A DNA stretch of 64,000 nt from an uncultured Lachnospiraceae bacterium (GTDB taxonomy: Bacteria > Bacillota > Clostridia > Lachnospirales > Lachnospiraceae): assembly GCA_910578645.1 (NCBI GenBank), contig CAJTQI010000006.1, forward strand, positions 124,001 through 188,000. Reading direction: 5' to 3'. The position numbers and the translations under genes are program-made. The notes under the pieces are model-generated. The model worked only from the letters and a program-made list of their open reading frames with translations, was not told where the DNA came from and ran no database searches. Numbering within the stretch: the first letter of the stretch is position 1; each line of letters begins with the position of its first letter. This document shows positions 32,088 through 40,276 of this stretch, piece by piece.

Positions 32088-33563
32088 CTACTGAATCGCC
32101 GCAAATAACTCCTTGCAGGCCGGATAAATCTGCCTGAACTTCTGGTAACGCGCCTCATACTTCTCCACCAATGCCGGAGTCGGTTCCACCGTATCCACAA
32201 TCTTAACAATTGCGGATGCCGCTTCCTCGACACTGACATATTCCCCACAGGCCACCGCCGCAAGCATGGCGCCGCCCATGGCGGGTCCTTCTTCACTTTC
32301 GATTACATCTACTTTCAAGTTCATAATATTTGCAATCATCTTTTTCCAAAGGGGACTCTTCGCACCGCCGCCGCAAATCTTCGTCCTTTTGATTTTAATG
32401 CCCAGAGACTTCGCGACTTCAAGAGAATCCCGCAGGGCAAATGCCACACCCTCCAAAACCGCCTGGGTCATATCCGCCCTGGTCGTATCCATCGTCATGC
32501 CAATCAACGTACCCCTTGCATTGGGGTCATTGTGGGGAGAACGTTCTCCCATCAGATAGGGCAGGAAATATACATGGTTCTCTCCCAGCCTGTCATCCGT
32601 AATATCCTTCTGCTGTGCAGCATAATCCGTTGTCCCGATAATATCGTCCATCCACCATTTATTACACGACGCCGCACTCAGCATACATCCCATCAGATGG
32701 TAGTGCCCGTCGGCGTGGGCAAAAGCGTGGAGCGCATTGTACCTGTCTACGCCGAACTGATTGGACGAAATAAAAATAGTTCCGCTGGTCCCTAAGGAGA
32801 TATTGCACATGCCATCCCCCACGGTCCCGGTCCCTACCGCTGCTGCCGCGTTGTCACCGCCGCCTGCCGCCACTTTCACCGTACCGGGGATTCCTAACTG
32901 CTCCGCTATTTCCGGCAACACCGTCCCCACTGCCTCATAACTTTCATAGACCTTGGCAAGCTGCTCCTGCTTTACACCGCAGATATCACACATTTCTTTA
33001 GACCAACAGCGGTTTTTCACATCGAACAACAGCATACCGGATGCATCCGACACATCCGTACAATGGACACCTGTAAGCTTATAGGCTATATAATCTTTGG
33101 GGAGCATAATCTTCTTGATTCTTGCAAAGTTCTCCGGCTCTTTGTTCTTCACCCAAAGCACTTTCGGCGCGGTAAAGCCCGTAAAAGAAATGTTGGCCGT
33201 ATATTCAGACAGCTTCTCCTTGCCAATCACGTTGTTTAAATAGTCGCATTCTTCCGTAGTTCTACCGTCGTTCCACAGAATCGCCGGCCGTATTACATTA
33301 TCGTCCTCATCCAGTATAACAAGGCCATGCATCTGCCCGCCAAAACTGATTCCCGCAATCTGCTCCTTGTCCACATCGGCAATCAGCTCCTTAATTCCCT
33401 CCATGCTCTGTGCATACCAATCTTCCGGCTTCTGTTCCGACCAACCCGGATGCGGAAAGTAAATCGGGTACTCCTTCGACACAATATTCACAATTCTGCC
33501 GTTTCCCTCCATCAGAAGAAGTTTCACCGCACTGGTTCCCAAGTCAACGCCAATATACAGCAT
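32088..33563 (-). CDS. xylB: Xylulokinase-like FGGY carbohydrate kinase
   Basis: A 491-residue FGGY kinase. The N-terminal ATPase-fold phosphate loop is GVDLGTSAVKLLLME, the sugar-binding GGQMHGLVILD follows, with the catalytic Asp region ILWNDGRT. The C-terminal half has the signature VLEGVAFALRDSLEVAKSLG and ICGGGAKSPLWKKMIANI. Best agreement by eye is with XylB (D-xylulose to D-xylulose-5-phosphate), but related sugars are possible given the isomerase type. AGGAGG is present. It is the first gene of the operon; the operator palindrome 33691-33708 lies 128 bases upstream. Confidence 0.88.
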   Translation of the reverse strand: MLYIGVDLGTSAVKLLLMEGNGRIVNIVSKEYPIYFPHPGWSEQKPEDWYAQSMEGIKELIADVDKEQIAGISFGGQMHGLVILDEDDNVIRPAILWNDGRTTEECDYLNNVIGKEKLSEYTANISFTGFTAPKVLWVKNKEPENFARIKKIMLPKDYIAYKLTGVHCTDVSDASGMLLFDVKNRCWSKEMCDICGVKQEQLAKVYESYEAVGTVLPEIAEQLGIPGTVKVAAGGGDNAAAAVGTGTVGDGMCNISLGTSGTIFISSNQFGVDRYNALHAFAHADGHYHLMGCMLSAASCNKWWMDDIIGTTDYAAQQKDITDDRLGENHVYFLPYLMGERSPHNDPNARGTLIGMTMDTTRADMTQAVLEGVAFALRDSLEVAKSLGIKIKRTKICGGGAKSPLWKKMIANIMNLKVDVIESEEGPAMGGAMLAAVACGEYVSVEEAASAIVKIVDTVEPTPALVEKYEARYQKFRQIYPACKELFAAIQ

Positions 33564-33690
33564 GATAGCCCTCCTTTACGCTACAATCTACTCTCGCAAT
33601 CTCACTCAAGTCCGGTTTGACATTCACCCTCCTGCAAGAGCGAAATTCTAATCAGACAAAACAAATACACACGTCTACGTGACGTGGTTT

Positions 33691-33708
33691 ACCGTGCACG
33701 TGCACGGT
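33691..33708 (-). promoter_or_regulatory. Perfect 18-bp palindromic operator with overlapping promoter
   Basis: ACCGTGCACGTGCACGGT is a perfect palindrome, the shape bound by LacI-family dimers. On the minus strand just upstream is TTGATT, 17 bases, TATCAT, a good -35/-10 pair for the xylB operon, so a repressor bound here would block the start of transcription. The neighbouring divergent LacI-type gene is the obvious regulator. Confidence 0.75.
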
Positions 33709-34055
33709 GTCTATAATTTTATGATAGTCTTTGTCAGAAAGAAAATCAAGACCAGAAAAAATTTTCGGAAAAATATACAAAATATACACGATAATATTGT
33801 CTATTTCGATAGAGTCACACGAATGTACTCTTATATTTACAACAAATACACATACCCTCAGTGAACAAGGAATACCCGTTTCCATGGCAATTTTGCAGAC
33901 TGCATTTGACTTACAGACACTGTTATGCTACTCTTTATCCGTGTTGTGTCATATCATGCCGCTCAAATCTTTCGTATGGCTGCATAGATATCCGTGGGTT
34001 TCCTACACGGCAGGCAACCCAAATAAATTGATTTTATGAAAAGGAGTATCCCGAC

Positions 34056-35072
34056 TTGGCAACCATCAAAGAAATCGCACACCTTGCGGGCGTATCCCGA
34101 GGCACGGTAGACCGTGTGCTAAACCACCGCGGTTGCGTCAACCCACAAACCGAACAGCGGATATTGGAAATCGTGCAGGCACTGGATTATAAACCGAACA
34201 AGGCCGGCATCGTTCTTGCTGTCCGCAAGAAAAACCTGAAACTCGGCGTAGTCCTTCTCGGACTGGGCACGGTCTTCTACAATGACATCCTAATCGGTGT
34301 CCGCAACAAAGCACAGGAACTGTCCGAATATAACTGCGCTGTCCTGGTCAGACAGACAGAATATGACCTAGACCAACAGTTAAATGCCATAGATGAATTG
34401 GTTGCCGAAGGAATTAGCGGACTGGCTATCTCACCCTACAATGACAATGCCATCCGCGAAAAAATCAATGCGCTTTGCGACAGGGGAATACCTGTAGTCA
34501 CCTTGAATACGGATATTGAAAATTCCAGGCGCATCGCCTATATCGGCTGCCATTTCTACCGTTCCGGAGAAACCGCCGGCGGACTGATGCACCTGATGAC
34601 CCACGGTGAAGTTTATGTCGGTATCATATCCGGTTCACAAAATATCCTATGTCACACTGAACGCATTGCGGGATTCTCCCACATGGCTGACTCTTACGGC
34701 AATATCCGCATTGTAGATACCATCAACAACAACGATGACGAGAATGAAAGTTATAGTCTGACCACGGCGCTGCTTGCCCGTCATCCTGAAATTAATGCGC
34801 TCTATTTCACCGCCGGAGGCGTTTACGGCGGCTGCAAGGCTGTTATGGATGCAGGACGGCATAAAGATATGACTATCATAACGTATGATATAGTAAACAC
34901 CACGAGAGAATACATAGAAAAAGGACTGATTGCAGCCACCATCTGCCAACAGCCCTTTATACAAGGTTCAAAACCTCTCGCAATTTTATTTACTTATCTT
35001 ACAACAGGTGAACTTCCCACCTCGGAGAACGACTATGTAAACATCGACATCCGCATTAAAGAGAATCTGTGA
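34056..35072 (+). CDS. LacI family transcriptional regulator
   Basis: A 338-residue regulator with a TTG start at 34056, nine bases after AAAGGAG; no better ATG exists. The N-terminal helix-turn-helix reads ATIKEIAHLAGVSRGTVDRVLNH, then the hinge helix region YKPNKAGIVLA, and the periplasmic-binding-protein-like sensor (GVVLLGLGTVFYNDILIGV ... GISGLAISPYND ... YIGCHFYRSGETAGGL). The sensor resembles ribose/rhizopine-type binding proteins. Divergent from the xylulokinase operon; it should bind the palindrome in the intergenic region and release it when the sugar is present. Confidence 0.92.
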   Translation: MATIKEIAHLAGVSRGTVDRVLNHRGCVNPQTEQRILEIVQALDYKPNKAGIVLAVRKKNLKLGVVLLGLGTVFYNDILIGVRNKAQELSEYNCAVLVRQTEYDLDQQLNAIDELVAEGISGLAISPYNDNAIREKINALCDRGIPVVTLNTDIENSRRIAYIGCHFYRSGETAGGLMHLMTHGEVYVGIISGSQNILCHTERIAGFSHMADSYGNIRIVDTINNNDDENESYSLTTALLARHPEINALYFTAGGVYGGCKAVMDAGRHKDMTIITYDIVNTTREYIEKGLIAATICQQPFIQGSKPLAILFTYLTTGELPTSENDYVNIDIRIKENL

Positions 35073-36745
35073 AATTCAAGAACTGTTCTTCAAACTGTTT
35101 GGCTGCTGAAGGCTTACCGAAATAGTACCCCTGTATCATATCCGGTTTCGTCTTCAGCATTTTGTGCAGTTCGTCTTTCTCTTCTATCCCTTCCACGCAG
35201 ACGGAGAATCCAAGGCCGTGCACCATATCAATAATATGGCTGATAATATTATAATCATGCTCATTCTCAAGAGCCTGCATGACGAAACTCCTGTCCAACT
35301 TAACGGTTGTGGCCTCAATTTCCTTTAAGTAACGCATATTGGAATACCCTGTCCCAAAATCATCCAACGCTACGTCGATATCCCGGGCCTTCAGACTCTT
35401 AAACAACTCTTTCATCCTTGTATCCGTCTCTATGTACCCGCTCTCTGTCAATTCAAGCACAAGGCTTCTGGGTGGAATGCCCACCTCATTGATACATCTT
35501 TCTACGTCATGGAGCAGGTCGCTTTTGTGCATCTGGACATAGGAAAGATTTATATTAACATGAAAATCCGGAAGTACCTGTCTCCATTTCTTACAGTTCT
35601 TCGCCGCTTCCCACAAAACATATTTCCCCACCGGAATAATCAACCCGCTCTCCTCGAGAATCGGGATAAACATTACCGGAGGCACATTACCGTATTTCTC
35701 ACAGCTCCACCTCAAGAGAGCCTCCGCACCCACCACTTCATAGTCCGAAGCCGATACAATAGGTTGGAAAAACACCTGGAATCCTCTGAAAGAATTATTG
35801 ATATCCCTTCTCATCAACTTACGGATATCCAACTTTCTTAAATACCCCTCATATTTCTCGCTGTCAAACAGTACCATCTGGTTCCTGCCCGCCCGCTTCG
35901 CCTCGTTTAAAGCAAACTCTGTCAGGCGCAAGATGTCCTGGGCGCTCTTATCTGCAAACCCCTCCTCCATCACACCCGCTGATATGGTGTAAAAAAAAAC
36001 TATATTCTTTCTCACGCACGGTCTGTGCAACCCGCTTTTTAATCTCTTCATAAATTGCCCATACATCCTGCTCTGTCCTGGAATGGACATCCACAATCAT
36101 AAATTCATCCGCCATCAGCCGATACACATCAACATTCTTATCCACCGTCTGCATAATACAGCCGGCAAGTTCCTGCAAGACATTATCACCTGCTTCTATG
36201 CTTTCTTTTTCATTAATCTCTTTAAAATTGTCGATGCCTACACGCATCACATACCGGATTGCCTCCGGCCTGTCACGCAGCTGCTCCTCCATGTCAAGAC
36301 GCAGCCTGACCTCTCTGCGCAGCCCTGTGACATTATCCGCTTTCGCCTCCTTGCCAAGTTCCGTCACTCTGCCTATCAGAAGCTTATGTCCTCCTGCACC
36401 GGTAATCACCGTACCTCTACAGTCAATCCATACCATCCGCTTTTCCTTGTCAATCCAACGGTATTCCATCTTATGAATCGTCTGTTCCCCGGCCGCGCAC
36501 CTGCCAATGTCATTTTTGACCTTGATGTAATCGGAAGAATAGATAATCCCCTTCAGAGCCTCTGTGGCGTTCTCAACCACAACTTCCGTAAAAGGAAATC
36601 TGGCAAGCATCTTGCTGGTTATCATGTAAGTATCCGTATCCAAGTCCATAATGTAAATATAGGCATCGCAAGATTTCTGAAGCACTTCAATTACTGCAAC
36701 AATCTCTTCCAATGACATCCTCTGTAAAATTTCCGCGTAATCCAT
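35056..36745 (-). pseudogene. GGDEF-EAL signalling protein with homopolymer frameshift
   Basis: Two overlapping reading frames make one protein if a single T is removed from the run of nine T (minus strand) at about 35991-35999. Frame 1 (from MDYAEILQRM at 36745) holds a PAS-like region and a degenerate GGDEF domain (YRLMADEFMIV, so the signature is lost). Frame 2 continues YTISAGVMEEGFADKS, ending the GGDEF fold, then a complete EAL domain: AEALLRW, LELTESG, LDDFGTGYS, VKLDRSF, CVEGIEEKDEL and IQGYYFGKP. All these are phosphodiesterase residues for cyclic di-GMP. As written, the frame-1 product ends at HISGCDGGGVCR. Sequencing error, phase variation or true decay remain possible. Confidence 0.88.
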
Positions 36746-37059
36746 ACTCTTCCCTCTCCCCATGTATTCTGCCGGGGATGCTATACAGATTTTATCTGAA
36801 TGATTTATCGAAAAAAAATCTGACAAGTCTAATAATCATGATTTGTCCGATATATTGATTTTATTATACGCGCCTCATTTCATAAAGTCAAACAAATGCG
36901 GTTAGCCTATACAAAATCCACCAACTTTGTTATACTATTGACATAGATACGCAACAGCCTGCAAGTTTTCCGCTTTCTATAAACAATGCACCTGCAGCAG
37001 TCACCAAGGCTTGCTGCACTCACAAATACAAGTGTTAAGCAAGAATGGAGGATTTTTTT

Positions 37060-37995
37060 ATGAGCAAAAAAAGAGCAGTTGTCTCTCTCGGACATGAAGC
37101 GCTTGGTTATACAACAACAGAACAATGGGACGCTGTAAGAATCACTGCCAAAGCATTGGCGGACTTAGTGGAAGCCGATTATCAGCTTATCATTACTCAC
37201 AGCAACGGCAGACAGGTCAGCATGATTCACAAAGCCATGACCGAACTTCGCCGTGTATACATCGACTATACGCCCGCTCCCATGTGCGTATGTTCTGCCA
37301 TGAGCCAGGGATATGTAGGCTATGACATCCAGAATGCCTTGCGGGCAGAACTGCTCAGCCGGGGTATCTCCAAAACCGTCAGCACCATTTTGACACAAGT
37401 GACGGTAGACCCCTATGACGAAGCATTCTATGAGCCCACCAAAGTAATCGGAAGGTATATGTCTAAAGAAGATGCGGAAACCGAAATAAAGAAGGGTAAT
37501 TATGTAATCGAAAATCCTGGCAAGGGCTTCCGCCGTGTTGTGGCGGCTCCCAAGCCTATCGACATTGTAGAAATTGATGCAATCCGCACACTGGCGGAAG
37601 CAGACCAGGTGGTCATAGCCTGCGGAGGAGGCGGGATTCCCGTAATTGAACAAAACCACGCCTTAAAAGGCGCCTCTGCAGTCATAGAGAAAGATTCGAT
37701 TGCCGGTAAATTGGCAGGAGACTTGCTTGCCGATGAGTTGATTATCCTCACCGGTGTTCCCTGTGTGTATAAGAATTTCGACACCCCTAATCAAGAGCCC
37801 CTGCACGCTTTGACCGTCTCCGAGGCAAAAGAGCTTCTCTCCCAGGGACAGTTCGGTGAAGGCACGATGCTTCCTAAAATCGAAGCCTCCATCGCATACC
37901 TGGAGAAAAAACCTGCAGGCAGTGTCCTGATTACTTCCCTGAAAACCGTAGCCGATGCCATCAAGGGCAAAAGCGGTACGATTATCACCGTTTAG
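37060..37995 (+). CDS. Carbamate kinase-like amino acid kinase
   Basis: A 311-residue member of the amino acid kinase family, closest by eye to carbamate kinase (ArcC): CGGGGIPVIEQ, IEKDSIAGKLAGDLLADELIILTGV and EGTMLPKIEASIAYLE. GGAGG is eight bases before the ATG. The usual glycine motif near the N-terminus (ALGGNAL) reads SLGHEALG, with His-Glu in place of Gly-Asn, which may change the substrate or activity. No arginine deiminase or carbamoyltransferase gene is nearby. It may make ATP from carbamoyl phosphate or act on a related acid. Its transcript ends in a palindrome within the convergent LspA-like gene. Confidence 0.8.
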   Translation: MSKKRAVVSLGHEALGYTTTEQWDAVRITAKALADLVEADYQLIITHSNGRQVSMIHKAMTELRRVYIDYTPAPMCVCSAMSQGYVGYDIQNALRAELLSRGISKTVSTILTQVTVDPYDEAFYEPTKVIGRYMSKEDAETEIKKGNYVIENPGKGFRRVVAAPKPIDIVEIDAIRTLAEADQVVIACGGGGIPVIEQNHALKGASAVIEKDSIAGKLAGDLLADELIILTGVPCVYKNFDTPNQEPLHALTVSEAKELLSQGQFGEGTMLPKIEASIAYLEKKPAGSVLITSLKTVADAIKGKSGTIITV

Positions 37996-38458
37996 CCGGC
38001 TCGCTGCCGCTTCCGATTACCATAAGAAGCGCTCCAATCATAATACAAAAATCAGAAATATTGAACACAATATTTCTGATTTTTGTATTTTTCACCGGAA
38101 AGCTGACATAATCCACCACATACTTACGCACCATTCTGTCATAAGTATTGCTGTATCCTCCTCCCAGAAGAAGCGCCAGCCCAGCCTTAAGCATTCTATT
38201 ACCCCGGAAAGTAAACGTAGCAAGAAAAAGAACCGTCGCGCCAAGTGTCAAAGCTAATGACAATACTGTCACAAGTTCGCGCTTATGTTCTCCTGCGTTG
38301 AGAAACGCTCCCCTATTATGATATCTGCGCACAAGAATCCTGCCGCCACAGGCAGACTCCTCCTGTCCTTCCATCCTGGTACGCTCTATATGATTCTTAA
38401 TCAATAAATCAAGCACAAAGACAGCCACCGCCAAAAGCGTATATCCTAAAATTGCCAT
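37985..38458 (-). CDS. Signal peptidase II-like protein (LspA family)
   Basis: A 157-residue membrane protein with about four hydrophobic segments. It keeps the LspA catalytic motifs: YHNRGAFLN, GGGYSNTYDRMVRKYVVDYV with one catalytic Asp, and IVFNISDFCI with the second. The usual GNxxDR is SNTYDR. It probably cleaves lipoprotein signal peptides, but a paralogue is plausible since the sequence is diverged. The ATG at 38458 has no strong ribosome site; an earlier ATG at 38470 is possible. Its 3' end overlaps the carbamate kinase gene by 11 bases, and the region coding the FNISDFC motif is a perfect 21-bp inverted repeat. Confidence 0.75.
   Translation of the reverse strand: MAILGYTLLAVAVFVLDLLIKNHIERTRMEGQEESACGGRILVRRYHNRGAFLNAGEHKRELVTVLSLALTLGATVLFLATFTFRGNRMLKAGLALLLGGGYSNTYDRMVRKYVVDYVSFPVKNTKIRNIVFNISDFCIMIGALLMVIGSGSEPAKR
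38042..38089 (+). terminator. Perfect 21-bp inverted repeat inside the LspA-like gene; terminator of the convergent gene
   Basis: Arms 38042-38062 and 38069-38089 are exact reverse complements, separated by GAACAC. On the plus strand the second arm is followed by TTTTTC, so it can end the carbamate kinase transcript, whose stop is 47 bases upstream. On the minus strand the same bases code LspA residues KIRNIVFNISDFCIM, including a catalytic motif. Confidence 0.8.
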
Positions 38459-38521
38459 AATTATAACCATGCCCTTTCCCGGCTTATCCGTATATCTAAA
38501 CTGCCGCCCGGGCTTTCTCTC

Positions 38522-40219
38522 TCACGTAAACCTGGCAAGCACCTCAAATGTCCCGCTGATATTCAACTGCCCAAATCCCCATCTGTTATCGGGATACATA
38601 ATGTTCTGTGGCCTGTCGGCGCCCCGGATTAAATAGCTCTTTATCCCCCGGCTTTCCACCGTCGGTATGTTGCCGTCCACCACCGCCCACTCCAAAAACT
38701 GCGCTACACAGCCGGCCGCAATTGCCGCAGCCATGCAAGAGCCGGTGGCCTGCCCTAATACCGCAGATACCTGCACACCCGGTGCAGATAAGTCCGGTTT
38801 GATATTTCCGCCCTTCGTAAATCCTCTGCCTGACTGCAAAAACCAACTGCCCGACAGAGCGTCATATGCAGATATGGTAATCACCCGTTCCGCATTGGAA
38901 GGTTCCGTCAAGGTTACGTCAGGGCTTGGCTTTAGAAAGGCCACTGTTGTCTCAAGAAATTCCGTAATCGGAAGCCACATGTGGAACAGGCCCGCACCAT
39001 TCTGTTCCTCCCCTGCATCATAAACCTGTAAGTTCCATACCCCCGGCGTAGGGTCCTCAAAACGGAAGAAAACAAGTGGCTCCCCCGAATCCCTCTCCAC
39101 AATCAGATTACTTATCAGAATGCGCGTGCTCTCGAAGATAAAGGTCACTTCCCGGTCTTCCCTGCTGCGAAAATCAATCTCCTGGGACGTTTCACCACCC
39201 GGCGAGCGCACTCTTATCGTATAGATATCCGGCAGCATTCCCCACATTTCCAGGCAAAAACCTTTCGTCTCCTGGGCCACGCGGATTTCCACCACATCCG
39301 GAATATTGCCTATATAATGATGCTCTTTATCCCCCTCGTTGCCACCGCATACGATAACCGCACGGCTTCTCCGCCTGGCCACACTGTTTAAGTAAGAAGC
39401 CAATGGGGACGTTCCATTATGGCTGCCTAAATTTGTCCCAATTCCCAATACGATTACCACCGGTCTATGCAAGGCAATCGCCATTCGTTCCAGATACTTA
39501 ACAGCCTCCATAATATCGTTTTCCTGGAAAGCGGACGCCCCGTCGTCAATCAGATAGTAATCCCTCAGATACTGTTTGGCTCCCTTGACTTTCACAACCG
39601 CTATATCCGCCTGCGGCGCCGCTCCCCTAAAAGTTAATCCCTGATTTAATATACTTCCAACCGCCACGGAAGCCATCTGGGTGCCATGCCCGTCCGTGTC
39701 GGTGGTAGGTACGCTCAATTCAGGAACGTCTGTCTGCAGGGCATTGTCTATCTGTGCCCTGGTATATTCCGTGCCATACAAAAATCCCTCCGGCGGCTCC
39801 CCATCCTGGATTGTCTGGTCCCAAATTGCCATGATACGGCTCGTTCCGTCTTCCCGCCTAAACACATCCAGTTCATACCGGATACCGGTATCCACAAAAC
39901 CTACCACGACACCCGCACCCTGTAATGACAGGGGCGGATTCTGCACCCGGATGCTTCCTGTCTGCGCAAGGTTTTCGGGGTTAAAAATATCATCGCCAAT
40001 CTGCATCAGCCCATATAGTGCCGGAATCGCGGAATATCCGAAGTACCAAATTGACATAGGCGGAATCATATTTCTGTTCACGTTCGCCACACCGTATCCA
40101 TCGTCTATGCCATGAAAACAGAAATCCATCGGTGAAGTCCCCGAAAGTTCATCCGCCACTACGTAATCCGTAATTAAATCAGCATATTCATTCGATAATA
40201 TCTTTTCCTTACAAGTCAT
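38522..40219 (-). CDS. Subtilisin-family (S8) protease, Csp-like, with Cys at the Ser position
   Basis: A 565-residue subtilase like the Csp germination proteases of Clostridia. The catalytic Asp110 is in VVGFVDTGI and His178 in DTDGHGTQMAS. At the nucleophile site, where subtilases have GTSMA, the sequence is ATGSCMAAA, so the nucleophile position (about residue 495) is Cys. The jellyroll-like insert typical of Csp proteins (residues about 310-430) is present. No signal peptide. The first ATG, at 40219, has a poor ribosome site; a TTG at 40228 is an alternative. It may be a pseudoprotease such as CspC or CspA, or a cysteine variant. It is located 64 bases upstream of the LspA-like gene. Confidence 0.85.
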   Translation of the reverse strand: MTCKEKILSNEYADLITDYVVADELSGTSPMDFCFHGIDDGYGVANVNRNMIPPMSIWYFGYSAIPALYGLMQIGDDIFNPENLAQTGSIRVQNPPLSLQGAGVVVGFVDTGIRYELDVFRREDGTSRIMAIWDQTIQDGEPPEGFLYGTEYTRAQIDNALQTDVPELSVPTTDTDGHGTQMASVAVGSILNQGLTFRGAAPQADIAVVKVKGAKQYLRDYYLIDDGASAFQENDIMEAVKYLERMAIALHRPVVIVLGIGTNLGSHNGTSPLASYLNSVARRRSRAVIVCGGNEGDKEHHYIGNIPDVVEIRVAQETKGFCLEMWGMLPDIYTIRVRSPGGETSQEIDFRSREDREVTFIFESTRILISNLIVERDSGEPLVFFRFEDPTPGVWNLQVYDAGEEQNGAGLFHMWLPITEFLETTVAFLKPSPDVTLTEPSNAERVITISAYDALSGSWFLQSGRGFTKGGNIKPDLSAPGVQVSAVLGQATGSCMAAAIAAGCVAQFLEWAVVDGNIPTVESRGIKSYLIRGADRPQNIMYPDNRWGFGQLNISGTFEVLARFT

Positions 40220-40276
40220 CTTTAACAATAACAGCCGATATTATACGCTGACTGTTCTTTCACATAGTCTTTCCTA

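Noticed and set aside
33854..33880. Short shared motif ACCCTCARTGA at about 1066, 33854 and 49910
   Set aside because: Only about 11-20 bases agree and the flanks differ; too weak to call a repeat family.
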